The notes under the pieces were generated by a model. It had not been told where the DNA came from, made no database searches, and saw only the letters and a list, made by a program, of their open reading frames with translations. Shown piece after piece: positions 32,417-41,367 of a stretch of DNA of 64,000 nt. Made by a program: the position numbers and the translations under genes. Numbering within the stretch: the first letter of the stretch is position 1; each line of letters begins with the position of its first letter. This DNA is from Pedobacter sp. ok626 (lineage in GTDB: Bacteria; Bacteroidota; Bacteroidia; Sphingobacteriales; Sphingobacteriaceae), in the NCBI RefSeq assembly GCF_900100435.1, contig NZ_FNEX01000016.1, forward strand, positions 124,001 through 188,000, written 5' to 3'.

Positions 32417-32611
32417 ATGATCATTATTAATATTAAAGACGGCGAATCATTAGATAAGGCGTTAAAACGTTTCAAAAAGAAGTTTGAAAAAACTGGCGTT
32501 TTGAGAGAATTGCGTAGCCGCCAAGCTTATGAGAAAAAATCTGTAGCTCGTCGTACACTAGTGAAACACGCTATTTACAAGCAAAATATGCAACTTGAAG
32601 GAACAATCTAG
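32417..32611 (+). CDS. rpsU: 30S ribosomal protein S21
   Basis: A 64-residue basic protein starting MIIINIKDGESLDKALKRFK, followed by KKFEKTGVLRELRSRQAYEK, typical of S21, which sits near the mRNA 3' anti-Shine-Dalgarno region of the small subunit. It has its own promoter and a terminator 26 bp after its stop. Confidence 0.96.
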   Translation: MIIINIKDGESLDKALKRFKKKFEKTGVLRELRSRQAYEKKSVARRTLVKHAIYKQNMQLEGTI

Positions 32612-32637
32612 TTCTATAGAGTTTAATATGATATTAA

Positions 32638-32670
32638 AGCGCCATCGATTACTCGGTGGCGCTTTTTTAT
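32638..32670. terminator. Bidirectional terminator after rpsU
   Basis: AGCGCCATCGA and TCGGTGGCGCT form an 11-bp stem (one G-T pair) followed by a T-run. The hybrid kinase gene ends inside it on the other strand. Confidence 0.88.
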
Positions 32671-34463
32671 ATTTCAATACGGGTTGAATGCCATTTTTGT
32701 AGTCTACTCATCAATTCTTCCAGTTTAAAGGGTTTACGGATATAGTCGTTCATCCCTGCATTTATACAGGTTTCTTCGTCGTCAGTCATTACATTAGCCG
32801 TTAGCGCAATAATGATAGGTTGCTTTTTAAGTGTTTTGCGAATGATCTGGGTGGCTTCCAGTCCATCCATGACCGGCATCTGTATGTCCATTAAAATAAT
32901 CTCATACTCTTTTTGCTTAACAGCTTCAAGCGCCTCGTGTCCATTTTTAACCAAATCCGGTTCGTAGCCCATTTTATGCAGAATATTAAGAATCACATGT
33001 TGGTTCATTTGATTGTCCTCTGCTATGAGTATGGCGAATGGGAACTTCTTGCTAAAGTTTGTTGTCAATTTATTCGGAATCAGTTTTTCATCCTGAAAGC
33101 GCATCTGTCTGTTGAGGTTTCCTATATAAGCGGTTATGGTAAACGAAAATGTAGAACCAAGATCAGGCTTGCTTTTTACCCAGATCTGTCCCCCCATTAG
33201 GGCGACTAGTTTTTCCGAGATGGCGAGGCCTAGTCCGGTACCCCCATATTTTCGTGTGGTAGAAGAATCTATCTGGGAGAATGCTTTGAATAATCGATTT
33301 AATTTGTCTTCTGGTATACCAATCCCGGTATCCCTTATATCAAATCTTAATGTGATTTGTTCATTTGGTCCGGTATTTTCTAAGTGAACGACTACGCAAA
33401 CTTCCCCTTGCTCTGTAAATTTCATTGCGTTACCTACCAGATTGGTTAAAATCTGTTTCAGCCTTAAATGATCTCCAACAATCTGTAGGGGCACATTTTC
33501 CTGGATGTCATAAATAAGAACTAAATGGGTTTGTGTTGCTTTACTGGTGAAAATATAAAGGACATCCTCAATTAAACGACGTAAATCAAATTCCTCACTT
33601 TCGAGTTCGAGATTTCCTGATTCGATTTTTGAAAAATCCAGAATATCGTTGATCACATTGATCAGCGTTTCTCCACAGATGTTGATTGTTTCGTTGAACA
33701 TTCGCTGCTCTTCTGTTAAAGTCGTTTCACCTAATAGGGCAGACATCCCAATTACCCCATTCATTGGTGTGCGAATTTCATGGCTCATTGTGGCTAGAAA
33801 TATGCTCTTTGCCTGGCTAGCCTGATCGGCATCCTGGCGGGCTCTTTCCAATTCCAGATTAAATTTTCTTAATTGCTGATTTGATTTATCGAGGGCTTCT
33901 TCATTTTGCTTGCGTATTGTGCTATATTTTTCCAGCTGATAAGCCCATAATCCACAGATAAAGAATATTACCGAGGAGAGGAGGAGGTGGCTGAGGAGAG
34001 TTTGGAGATCAATGTAGTTCTGATTGCTGAAATAAATTTCAGTGAAGCCGATGTTCTGAAGGTGGCTGAAGATGGTATGGTGAAGCACCACAATAATTAA
34101 TAGAGGGATCTGCAATTTCCATTTCTGATAGGTTATGAGCAAGGCACTACCAATAAAAGCAAAAAAGTGCATCTCAAACATTCCATGCATCTGGTAGATA
34201 AACTGGGCCATAAAAATGCCTAATATGATGCTTAAAACATATTGATATATGGTTGAGTTAGGTAAGGCTATTTTTGCCGAATAGTAGGCGAGTAAGGAAG
34301 TCCCACCAACTCCAAATGCAATTAACCAGGTGTCATAGTATGAGGCGACTAAAAGTCCTACTAAAAAGAAACAAATCAGAAAGTAATTCATTAACCGATC
34401 TGATCTTTCTTTAACTTCAGAAAAGAAAGCCTGGTTATTGGAGGCATTAATGTCTTTGTTCAT
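32667..34463 (-). CDS. Hybrid sensor histidine kinase
   Basis: The protein has 598 residues. The N-terminal 175 residues hold about six membrane spans. Then come a coiled linker (about 176-220), a HisKA domain with H228 (MSHEIRTPMNG), a HATPase domain (DIRDTGIGIPEDKL, then YGGTGLGLAISEKL) and a C-terminal receiver with D526 (ILMDIQMPVMDG). It senses an unknown signal at the membrane and passes phosphate within itself, then presumably to an Hpt protein encoded elsewhere. No periplasmic sensor domain is seen, only short loops. No response regulator gene is adjacent. Confidence 0.92.
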   Translation of the reverse strand: MNKDINASNNQAFFSEVKERSDRLMNYFLICFFLVGLLVASYYDTWLIAFGVGGTSLLAYYSAKIALPNSTIYQYVLSIILGIFMAQFIYQMHGMFEMHFFAFIGSALLITYQKWKLQIPLLIIVVLHHTIFSHLQNIGFTEIYFSNQNYIDLQTLLSHLLLSSVIFFICGLWAYQLEKYSTIRKQNEEALDKSNQQLRKFNLELERARQDADQASQAKSIFLATMSHEIRTPMNGVIGMSALLGETTLTEEQRMFNETINICGETLINVINDILDFSKIESGNLELESEEFDLRRLIEDVLYIFTSKATQTHLVLIYDIQENVPLQIVGDHLRLKQILTNLVGNAMKFTEQGEVCVVVHLENTGPNEQITLRFDIRDTGIGIPEDKLNRLFKAFSQIDSSTTRKYGGTGLGLAISEKLVALMGGQIWVKSKPDLGSTFSFTITAYIGNLNRQMRFQDEKLIPNKLTTNFSKKFPFAILIAEDNQMNQHVILNILHKMGYEPDLVKNGHEALEAVKQKEYEIILMDIQMPVMDGLEATQIIRKTLKKQPIIIALTANVMTDDEETCINAGMNDYIRKPFKLEELMSRLQKWHSTRIEI

Positions 34464-34836
34464 ATTTGATTTGTATTATTTTTTGCAATTCGGAAATTGG
34501 TAACCGTAAGCTTGCAGTGTAATCCATTTCTTCATTTAGTTTTGTCGTTATATGCTTTAAATGCAACGATGAATGCTTAGTTTAAAATCTCTTAAATAAG
34601 ATTCTAAATGTGAAATTAAATTAGGTAATATTTTATCAAAAAGTGTAAGAATTAATTGTATTGATTTGTAGTATTCTTTTTAATTATAGCTAAGACTGGG
34701 GAATGATTTGAAAATTAATAGGTTAACTTGTGCTACCGCCTTTTTTTGTTGATTAGTTTAAAGTTTATGTTAAAATAAACACAAAAAGTTGAACTATGTT
34801 TTGTAACTTGACTTAACGAGCATGTAAAAATTTTCT
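34464..34836. other. Gene-free divergent region
   Basis: This 373-bp A/T-rich stretch lies between the kinase gene (leftward) and the Xer recombinase gene (rightward). It must contain both promoters. I see no complete TTTG/TAnnTTTG pair with proper spacing, no phased TAAC repeats and no credible small reading frame. Confidence 0.5.
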
Positions 34837-35721
34837 ATGACTGTTGAGCAATTTTTAACCTATCTGCAGCACGAGAAGAGATATTCTTCACATACCATCC
34901 TGTCTTACCAAACAGATTTGATTCAGTTTGAAGATTTTATAGGAAAAACATTCGACTTACCTTTAGTTGAGGTTAAGCACGTGCATGTAAGAGATTTTAT
35001 GGTTTTCTTGATGGACAATAACGTTGGGGAAAACTCTGTCGGTAGAAAATTATCTACACTACGCAGTTTTTATAAGTTTTTGTTGCGCCAGAATTTCATA
35101 TCGGCCAGTCCAATGACACTGGTTAAGGCGCCTAAAGTGCCTAAAAAACTACCCGTATTTATAGATGATGCAAAATTAGATTTGTTGCTGGACTCTGATG
35201 AGTTTTTTGACGATAGTTTCTCTTCAGTAAGGGATAGGTTGATCATTGAAACATTTTTTGGCACAGGGATGCGTTTGGCTGAGTTGCTATCGCTGAAAGA
35301 AGAAGATATCAATTTTTATGATTCAACGATCCGGGTAATGGGGAAAAGGAGTAAGGAGCGCATTATTCCAATTAGTAAAATATTGGTGGAACAATTGAAA
35401 GAATATGTCGCGCTTAAAACATTACAAAATTTTGATAACAAAATGGGAGGCTTAATCGTTACTAATAAAGGAAATGAAGCTTACCCTGAGTTTATCAGGA
35501 GGATTGTTCAGCGTTATTTGACTTATATATCCACTCAAGATAAAAAAAGCCCGCACGTATTGCGTCACTCCTATGCTACGAGTCTGCTAAATAGGGGCGC
35601 TGATTTAAATGCAATAAAAGAGTTATTAGGACATGCCAGTTTAGCTGCTACGCAGGTTTACACGCATAATTCAGTAGAGAGATTAAAAACAATATATAAA
35701 CAGGCCCATCCAAAGGCGTAA
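34837..35721 (+). CDS. xerC: Xer-type tyrosine recombinase
   Basis: The protein has 294 residues. An N-terminal SAM-like DNA-binding domain (about 1-90) precedes the catalytic domain. The catalytic residues are R146 (TGMRLAELL), K170 (VMGKRSKER), H240 and R243 (HVLRHSYAT), H266 (LGHASL), and nucleophile Y275 (QVYTH). Such proteins resolve chromosome dimers at dif. Whether it is XerC or XerD cannot be decided with certainty. It sits next to housekeeping genes and not beside a mobile element, which supports a chromosomal Xer role. Confidence 0.88.
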   Translation: MTVEQFLTYLQHEKRYSSHTILSYQTDLIQFEDFIGKTFDLPLVEVKHVHVRDFMVFLMDNNVGENSVGRKLSTLRSFYKFLLRQNFISASPMTLVKAPKVPKKLPVFIDDAKLDLLLDSDEFFDDSFSSVRDRLIIETFFGTGMRLAELLSLKEEDINFYDSTIRVMGKRSKERIIPISKILVEQLKEYVALKTLQNFDNKMGGLIVTNKGNEAYPEFIRRIVQRYLTYISTQDKKSPHVLRHSYATSLLNRGADLNAIKELLGHASLAATQVYTHNSVERLKTIYKQAHPKA

Positions 35722-35735
35722 AAAAGGAGGAAAAT

Positions 35736-36083
35736 ATGAAAATTACAGTTCAATCGATCCATTTCAATGCAGACCAGAAGTTGTTAGATTTTATCCAGAA
35801 AAAAGTCGATAAGCTAGATCAATTTTTTGATCAAATCATTAGCGGGGAAGTTTATTTAAAATTAGAGAATGTAGATGATGAGGCCAATAAGATAAGTGAG
35901 GTTAAACTTATCGTACCAGGGGGTACTATGTTTGCAAAAGAGCAATGTAAATCCTTTGAAGAGGCGACAGATTTGGCTATTGAATCATTAAGAAAGCAAA
36001 TTACTAAACATAAAGATAAGACGAGAATTAAGTTGAGTGAACACAAGGTTCTCTTGAATGCGAATGAAGTATCTGATTATTAG
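35736..36083 (+). CDS. hpf: Ribosome hibernation-promoting factor
   Basis: A 115-residue protein of the HPF/RaiA family, short form. It begins MKITVQSIHFNADQKLLDFI, with the beta-alpha-beta-beta-beta-alpha pattern and a basic second helix (SLRKQITKHKDKTRIK). It silences ribosomes in stationary phase by binding the small subunit. It follows the xer gene by 14 bp, with a purine-rich AAAGGAGGAA just upstream, a strong Shine-Dalgarno that is rare in this genome. A terminator follows. Confidence 0.9.
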   Translation: MKITVQSIHFNADQKLLDFIQKKVDKLDQFFDQIISGEVYLKLENVDDEANKISEVKLIVPGGTMFAKEQCKSFEEATDLAIESLRKQITKHKDKTRIKLSEHKVLLNANEVSDY

Positions 36084-36110
36084 GTATATATTTTTCAGGT
36101 TTTTGATATG

Positions 36111-36142
36111 AAATTGGCAGATTTACTTCTGCCAATTTTTTT
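36111..36142 (+). terminator. Terminator after hpf
   Basis: AAATTGGCAG and CTGCCAATTT form a 10-bp perfect stem with an 8-base loop and a long T-run. Confidence 0.9.
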
Positions 36143-36153
36143 TTGAAAATAAT

Positions 36154-36184
36154 TTTGCATCGTATTAAAATTCTTGTAGATTTG
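36154..36184 (+). promoter_or_regulatory. Promoter of the tRNA-tuf operon
   Basis: TTTG at 36154-36157 and TAGATTTG at 36177-36184 are 19 bp apart, a full consensus match. The first tRNA begins about 107 bp downstream, leaving a leader that should be removed by processing. Confidence 0.78.
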
Positions 36185-36290
36185 CATTCCCATTCAGAGA
36201 GGGCGTAGGCCCAACAAGAAAGAGGGATGTTCTGTGAAAGATTAATATTGTAGAAAGCATTGCTTGATTTGTAAGTAATGTAATATATAA

Positions 36291-36363
<73 letters not shown>

Positions 36364-36402
36364 CTTTTAAGATTTATGTAGTGATATGTAAAGATTAGAA
36401 GC

Positions 36403-36488
36403 GGGGGGATACCAGAGTGGCCAAATGGGACAGACTGTAACTCTGTTGTCGCAAGACTTCGAAGGTTCGAATCCTTCTCCCCCCACCA
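36403..36488 (+). tRNA. tRNA-Tyr (anticodon GTA)
   Basis: An 86-base tRNA including an encoded CCA end. It has a long variable arm, as expected for bacterial tRNA-Tyr. The acceptor stem GGGGGGA pairs with TCCCCCC. The anticodon loop CTGTAAC gives GTA. Confidence 0.95.
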
Positions 36489-36520
36489 TGATTTAAGGTC
36501 GAAAGATCGAAAGTCTAAAA

Positions 36521-36593
36521 GCGAAAGTAGCTCAGTTGGTAGAGCGATAGCCTTCCAAGCTATAGGTCGCGAGTTCGAACCTCGTCTTTCGCT
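36521..36593 (+). tRNA. tRNA-Gly (anticodon TCC)
   Basis: A 73-base cloverleaf with acceptor GCGAAAG/CTTTCGC and anticodon loop CTTCCAA (TCC). The CCA end is not encoded, unlike the preceding tRNA-Tyr. Confidence 0.95.
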
Positions 36594-36676
36594 CAAAAAT
36601 GGGAAAAGCTGGGCATCTGCAATCCCTTGAATTTAACCTTTGTTTCGGTTAGATGGAATGCAGACAAGATTTAAAA

Positions 36677-36748
<72 letters not shown>

Positions 36749-36865
36749 CAAAAAAAGAGATGCTTTGTGAAACTGTTGTAAAGCAGCTGAACAAGGTTTT
36801 TCGTGTTGAAATAGTATCAAAACAAATAATAAATAAAAAGTTAACCTACTAATAAGTATAAAAAC

Positions 36866-38053
36866 ATGGCAAAAGAAAAGTTTGACCGCAGCAAGCCGCA
36901 CTTAAACATCGGCACAATCGGTCACGTTGACCACGGTAAAACAACCTTAACAGCAGCTATCACTAAAGTGTTATCTGATGCTGGTTTATCTGAGGCGCGT
37001 TCATTTGATTCTATTGACTCTGCTCCAGAGGAAAAAGAAAGAGGTATCACTATTAATACAGCACACGTTGAATATTCAACAGCTAACCGTCACTATGCTC
37101 ACGTTGACTGTCCAGGTCACGCGGATTATGTGAAAAACATGGTTACTGGTGCTGCACAAATGGATGGAGCTATCATTGTTGTAGCTGCAACAGATGGTCC
37201 GATGCCACAAACTCGTGAGCACATTCTATTGGCTCGTCAGGTAGGTGTACCTTCATTGGTTGTATTCATGAATAAAGTGGATATGGTTGATGATCCTGAG
37301 TTATTAGAATTAGTAGAGATGGAAATTCGTGAATTGTTATCATTCTATGAATTCCCTGGTGATGATATCCCTGTAATTCAAGGTTCAGCTCTTGGTGGTT
37401 TGAACGGAGATCCGAAATGGGTAGCTAAAATCATGGAATTAATGGATGCTGTTGATAGCTACATTCCAATTCCTCCACGTTTAACTGAGCTTCCATTCTT
37501 AATGCCTGTTGAAGATGTATTCTCGATCACTGGTCGTGGTACTGTTGCAACTGGTCGTATTGAGCGTGGTGTAATCAACTCTGGTGATCCAGTTGAGATC
37601 TTGGGTATGGGTGCAGAAAATCTTAAATCAACTGTAACAGGTGTTGAGATGTTCCGTAAGATCCTTGATTATGGTGAAGCTGGTGATAACGTAGGTTTAT
37701 TGTTACGTGGTATTGAGAAAACTGATATCCGTCGTGGTATGGTTATCTGTAAACCAGGTTCGGTAAATCCTCACACTGATTTCAAAGCTGAGATCTATGT
37801 ATTGTCAAAAGCAGAAGGTGGACGTCACACTCCATTCTTTAACAAATACCGTCCACAATTCTATTTCCGTACCACAGACGTAACTGGTGAGATCTCACTA
37901 GCTGAAGGAACTGAAATGGTTATGCCAGGTGATAACGTTACAATTACAGTTAAATTGATCAACGCAATCGCAATGGAAAAAGGTCTACGTTTCGCAATCC
38001 GTGAGGGTGGTAGAACAGTAGGTGCTGGTCAGGTAACTGAAATTTTAAAATAA
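36866..38053 (+). CDS. tuf: Translation elongation factor Tu
   Basis: The protein has 395 residues. The P-loop GHVDHGKT is at 19-26, DCPGHADY and NKVD follow, and the C-terminal beta-barrel domains end with MEKGLRFAIREGGRTVGAGQVTEI. EF-Tu brings aminoacyl-tRNAs to the ribosome using GTP. It lies between tRNA genes, as in many bacteria. Codon usage is strongly biased, as expected for a highly expressed gene. Confidence 0.98.
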   Translation: MAKEKFDRSKPHLNIGTIGHVDHGKTTLTAAITKVLSDAGLSEARSFDSIDSAPEEKERGITINTAHVEYSTANRHYAHVDCPGHADYVKNMVTGAAQMDGAIIVVAATDGPMPQTREHILLARQVGVPSLVVFMNKVDMVDDPELLELVEMEIRELLSFYEFPGDDIPVIQGSALGGLNGDPKWVAKIMELMDAVDSYIPIPPRLTELPFLMPVEDVFSITGRGTVATGRIERGVINSGDPVEILGMGAENLKSTVTGVEMFRKILDYGEAGDNVGLLLRGIEKTDIRRGMVICKPGSVNPHTDFKAEIYVLSKAEGGRHTPFFNKYRPQFYFRTTDVTGEISLAEGTEMVMPGDNVTITVKLINAIAMEKGLRFAIREGGRTVGAGQVTEILK

Positions 38054-38088
38054 TCAATACCTCCTTCGGGAAGTAGCGAACACTAAAG

Positions 38089-38122
38089 CAAAGTACTTAG
38101 GCTTTATCACCTAAGTACTTTG
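38089..38122 (+). other. Long hairpin between tuf and tRNA-Trp
   Basis: CAAAGTACTTAGG pairs perfectly over 13 bp with CCTAAGTACTTTG, loop of 8. No T-run follows, so termination is unlikely to be strong. A processing site for releasing tuf mRNA or the tRNA is the simplest reading. Confidence 0.6.
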
Positions 38123-38163
38123 TTCTAAAAAATGCCAATTCTTAGATAAGAATTAAAAAATAC

Positions 38164-38234
38164 ACGGGAATAGTTCAACGGTAGAATAGAGGTCTCCAAA
38201 ACCTTTGATCAGGGTTCGAATCCTTGTTCCCGTG
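38164..38234 (+). tRNA. tRNA-Trp (anticodon CCA)
   Basis: A 71-base cloverleaf with acceptor ACGGGAA/TTCCCGT and anticodon loop CTCCAAA (CCA). It lies between tuf and secE, an arrangement common in bacteria. Confidence 0.94.
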
Positions 38235-38247
38235 CAAAAAGATAATT

Positions 38248-38445
38248 ATGGCTAAAGTAGTTCAATTTATAAAAGAATCATACGAGGAAATGACCCATAA
38301 GGTTACCTGGCCTACATGGGGTGAATTGCAAAATTCGGCAGTATTGGTTTTAGTAGCTTCATTAATCATTGCATGTGTAGTATTTGCAATGGATAAGGGA
38401 TCTACTTTTGTTTTAGATACTTTTTATAAATCACTTTCTAATTAA
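38248..38445 (+). CDS. secE: Preprotein translocase subunit SecE
   Basis: A 65-residue protein with one membrane helix (about 32-52). The start at 38248 (MAKVVQFIKESYEEMTHKVT) gives the normal short SecE. An upstream ATG at 38224 lies inside tRNA-Trp and is unlikely. SecE holds the SecY channel together. nusG follows by 11 bp. Confidence 0.93.
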   Translation: MAKVVQFIKESYEEMTHKVTWPTWGELQNSAVLVLVASLIIACVVFAMDKGSTFVLDTFYKSLSN

Positions 38446-38456
38446 AATATAGCTCA

Positions 38457-38999
38457 ATGGAAGATCAGTTGAAATGGTATGTGGTTAGAGCTGTTAGCGG
38501 TAAAGAAAAAAAAGTAAAACAGTATATCGATTCAGAAATTAGTCGTTTAGGATTTTCACATTTGGTACCTCAGGTATTGATACCAATGGAGAAATACTAT
38601 CAGATGAAGGATGGTAAAAAGATTGCAAAAGAACGCAATTATTATCCAGGCTACGTTTTGATCGAAGCTACTTTAGATGGAGAATTAGAACACATTATTA
38701 AGAATATTAATAGTGTGATTGGTTTTTTAGGGGATAAGGGTGGAAATCCAGTTCCTATGCGTCAAGCAGAAGTTAACCGTATTTTAGGTAAAGTTGATGA
38801 GATGAGCCAACAAGGCGAAACCATGAACGTAGCTTATTATGTAGGCGAGAACGTTAAAGTTATGGATGGACCGTTTAATGGTTTCACCGGCGTTATTGAA
38901 GAGGTTAACGAAGAGAAGAAAAAATTGAAAGTTATGGTTAAGATTTTCGGAAGAAAGACTCCATTGGAGCTTAACTATATGCAAGTAGAAAAAGAATAG
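38457..38999 (+). CDS. nusG: Transcription antitermination factor NusG
   Basis: The protein has 180 residues: NGN domain (KWYVVRAVSGKEKKVKQYI ... YYPGYVLIE) and C-terminal KOW domain (GENVKVMDGPFNGFTGVIEE). It links RNA polymerase with Rho or ribosomes and supports elongation. It lies in the classic secE-nusG-rplK order. Confidence 0.97.
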   Translation: MEDQLKWYVVRAVSGKEKKVKQYIDSEISRLGFSHLVPQVLIPMEKYYQMKDGKKIAKERNYYPGYVLIEATLDGELEHIIKNINSVIGFLGDKGGNPVPMRQAEVNRILGKVDEMSQQGETMNVAYYVGENVKVMDGPFNGFTGVIEEVNEEKKKLKVMVKIFGRKTPLELNYMQVEKE

Positions 39000-39087
39000 T
39001 TTTAAGTTTTTAAAACAATATAAGATCTTAAATGTTACATGCTTCCAACATAATAACATTGAGTATTACAAATTAACAAAACAGAAA

Positions 39088-39531
39088 ATGGCAAAAGAAG
39101 TCAGTGCGCTTGTTAAGTTACAAATCAAGGGTGGAGCCGCAAATCCATCACCACCAGTAGGACCTGCATTGGGTGCTAAGGGGGTGAACATTATGGAATT
39201 TTGCAAGCAATTCAATGCTCGTACCCAAGATAAGCCCGGTAAAGTATTACCAGTCGTAATTACTGTTTATGCTGACAAGTCTTTCGAATTTATCATCAAA
39301 ACCCCTCCTGTTGCTATCCAGTTAAAGGATGCTACTAAATTAACGAGTGGTTCTGCTGAGCCCAACCGTAAGAAAGTTGGTTCGGTGACTTGGGATCAGG
39401 TTAAGTCAATTGCTGAAGATAAAATGACTGATTTAAATGCATTTACTATCGAATCGGCAATGAGTATGGTTGCCGGTACAGCACGCAGTATGGGAATCAC
39501 CGTTAGTGGTGATGCACCTTGGACAAATTAA
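39088..39531 (+). CDS. rplK: 50S ribosomal protein L11
   Basis: The protein has 147 residues. It has the N-terminal VSALVKLQIKGGAANPSPPV and the PPVAIQLKDA hinge typical of L11, which forms the GTPase-associated centre with 23S rRNA. It is followed by rplA, whose start lies just after the rplK stop. Confidence 0.97.
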   Translation: MAKEVSALVKLQIKGGAANPSPPVGPALGAKGVNIMEFCKQFNARTQDKPGKVLPVVITVYADKSFEFIIKTPPVAIQLKDATKLTSGSAEPNRKKVGSVTWDQVKSIAEDKMTDLNAFTIESAMSMVAGTARSMGITVSGDAPWTN

Positions 39532-39554
39532 TTAACAAAAAACAGTTTACAACA

Positions 39555-40253
39555 GTGGCTAAATTAACAAAAAATCAAAAAAAGGCACATGCTAAACTAG
39601 AATCTGGTAAAACGTATTCTTTAAAGGATGCGGCTGCTTTGGTAAAAGAGATTACTACAACTAAATTTGATGCATCGGTTGATATCGACGTATCTTTAGG
39701 CGTAGATCCACGTAAAGCCAATCAAATGGTACGTGGTATTGCTACTTTACCACACGGTACAGGTAAAACTGTACGTGTATTAGTTCTTTGTACTCCTGAT
39801 AAGGAAGAAGAGGCTAAAGCGGCAGGTGCAGATTTTGTAGGTTTAGACGAATATGTAGCCAAGATTGAAGGTGGATGGACTGATGTTGACATTATTATCA
39901 CTACTCCTGCTTGTATGGCAAAAGTAGGTAAACTGGGCCGCGTTTTAGGTCCACGTAACCTTATGCCAAACCCTAAGTCAGGTACTGTAACTAACGAAGT
40001 TGGTAAAGCAGTAACTGATGTAAAAGGCGGTAAGATTGATTTTAAAGTTGACAAAAGTGGTATTATACACGCTTCAATAGGAAAAGTATCATTCCCAGCA
40101 GATAAAATATATGAAAATGCTTTAGAAGTTCTACAAGTAATTTCTAAATTAAAACCATCTGCTGCAAAAGGAACTTATTTTAAGAGCATTCATGTTTCTT
40201 CAACTATGAGTCCTGGAATCGCAATCGAAGCTAAATCAGTAACGGGGATTTAA
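39555..40253 (+). CDS. rplA: 50S ribosomal protein L1
   Basis: About 232 residues from a GTG at 39555 (MAKLTKNQKKAHAKLESGK), matching the usual L1 start. An ATG at 39519 would overlap rplK and add an atypical N-terminus, so the GTG is preferred. The motif TTPACMAKVGKLGRVLGPRN is diagnostic. L1 binds 23S rRNA at the mobile stalk near the E site and represses its own operon in other bacteria. Confidence 0.92.
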   Translation: MAKLTKNQKKAHAKLESGKTYSLKDAAALVKEITTTKFDASVDIDVSLGVDPRKANQMVRGIATLPHGTGKTVRVLVLCTPDKEEEAKAAGADFVGLDEYVAKIEGGWTDVDIIITTPACMAKVGKLGRVLGPRNLMPNPKSGTVTNEVGKAVTDVKGGKIDFKVDKSGIIHASIGKVSFPADKIYENALEVLQVISKLKPSAAKGTYFKSIHVSSTMSPGIAIEAKSVTGI

Positions 40254-40255
40254 TT

Positions 40256-40777
40256 ATGAACAGAGAAGAAAAACACGAAGTCGTTTCGGCTCTTCAAGTG
40301 AAGATGCAGGAATACGGTAATTTTTACATTGCCGATACATCAAGCTTATCTGTTGAGAAAATAAACGGTATCCGTCGTAAATGTTTCGAAAGCGGGATTG
40401 AAATGCAAGTTGCTAAAAATACTTTAATCAGAAAAGCGATTGAAGGATTAGATGGCGATGCATCAGAAATCTTTGTTGCACTTAAAGGTCAATCAGCATT
40501 ATTATTCTCAACGGTAGGTAACGGTCCAGCTAAGCTGATCAAAGCCTTGAGAAAAGGATCTGATAAACCTCAGCTTAAAGCTGCATATATCGATTCAACA
40601 GTATTTGTTGGTGATAACCAATTAGATACTTTAGTAAGCTTGAAATCAAGAGAAGAGCTTATTGGAGACATCATTGGATTATTACAATCACCAGCTAAAA
40701 ACGTTATCTCGGCATTACAGTCAGGCGGTAACAAAATTGCAGGAATTGTTAAAACTCTTCAAGAAAGAGAAGGTTAA
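40256..40777 (+). CDS. rplJ: 50S ribosomal protein L10
   Basis: The protein has 173 residues. The N-terminus MNREEKHEVVSALQVKMQEY and AKNTLIRKAIEG are typical of L10, which anchors L7/L12 dimers to the ribosome. It starts 2 bp after rplA, so the E. coli style L10 leader control is absent at this point. Confidence 0.96.
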   Translation: MNREEKHEVVSALQVKMQEYGNFYIADTSSLSVEKINGIRRKCFESGIEMQVAKNTLIRKAIEGLDGDASEIFVALKGQSALLFSTVGNGPAKLIKALRKGSDKPQLKAAYIDSTVFVGDNQLDTLVSLKSREELIGDIIGLLQSPAKNVISALQSGGNKIAGIVKTLQEREG

Positions 40778-40839
40778 GGACACCTTAAAAGTTCATATTA
40801 AACAAATTATTTTTACGTAAATTTTTAAAATCTATAAAA

Positions 40840-41214
40840 ATGGCAGATTTAAAATCGTTTGCTGAGCAATTGGTAAACTTAACAGTTAAAGAAGTTAACG
40901 AATTAGCTCAAATCTTAAAAGACGAGTATGGTATCGAACCAGCTGCTGCTGCAGTTGCAATTGCAGGTCCTGCTGGTGATGCTGCTCCTGCGGCTGAAGA
41001 AAAATCAACTTTTGATGTAATCTTAAAAGAAGCTGGTGGTTCTAAATTAGCAGTAGTTAAATTGGTAAAAGACTTAACTGGTTTAGGTTTGAAAGAAGCT
41101 AAAGACTTAGTTGATGGCGCACCAAAAGAATTAAAAGCTGGTGTTTCTAAAGACGAAGCTAACGCTTTGAAAACTCAATTAGAAGAAGCTGGAGCTGTAG
41201 TTGAAATTAAGTAA
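40840..41214 (+). CDS. rplL: 50S ribosomal protein L7/L12
   Basis: A 124-residue acidic protein. It has an N-terminal dimer domain, an alanine-rich hinge, and the C-terminal factor-binding domain (FDVILKEAGGSKLAVVKLVK ... LGLKEAKDLVDGAPK). It recruits elongation factors. The region after it contains a long hairpin before rpoB. Confidence 0.97.
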   Translation: MADLKSFAEQLVNLTVKEVNELAQILKDEYGIEPAAAAVAIAGPAGDAAPAAEEKSTFDVILKEAGGSKLAVVKLVKDLTGLGLKEAKDLVDGAPKELKAGVSKDEANALKTQLEEAGAVVEIK

Positions 41215-41241
41215 TCACTTAATTTTAATATAAATTAAACG

Positions 41242-41269
41242 TAGACTCCGACTGTATAGTCGGAGTCTA
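41242..41269 (+). other. Perfect 12-bp hairpin between rplL and rpoB
   Basis: TAGACTCCGACT and AGTCGGAGTCTA form a 12-bp perfect stem with a GTAT loop. No T-run follows. In other bacteria this gap holds a partial terminator and RNase III site that lower rpoB expression relative to rplL. The same role is likely here. Confidence 0.7.
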
Positions 41270-41367
41270 TACCTGTTTATAAACATTTCATTTAGTTTGG
41301 TTGATGAAATTGTTTAGCGGCAAACCAAACAAATAGTTTATTCTTAAACTAAATTAACTTTAGTCCA

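Noticed and set aside
34837..35721. The tyrosine recombinase near tRNA genes as a sign of an integrated element
   Set aside because: It is followed by hpf and core operons, no attachment-site repeats were seen at the tRNA ends, and the protein has the length and motifs of housekeeping Xer.
39519..39554. An ATG start for rplA at 39519
   Set aside because: It would overlap rplK by 13 bp and add 12 residues not seen in L1; the GTG at 39555 gives the standard MAKLTK start.
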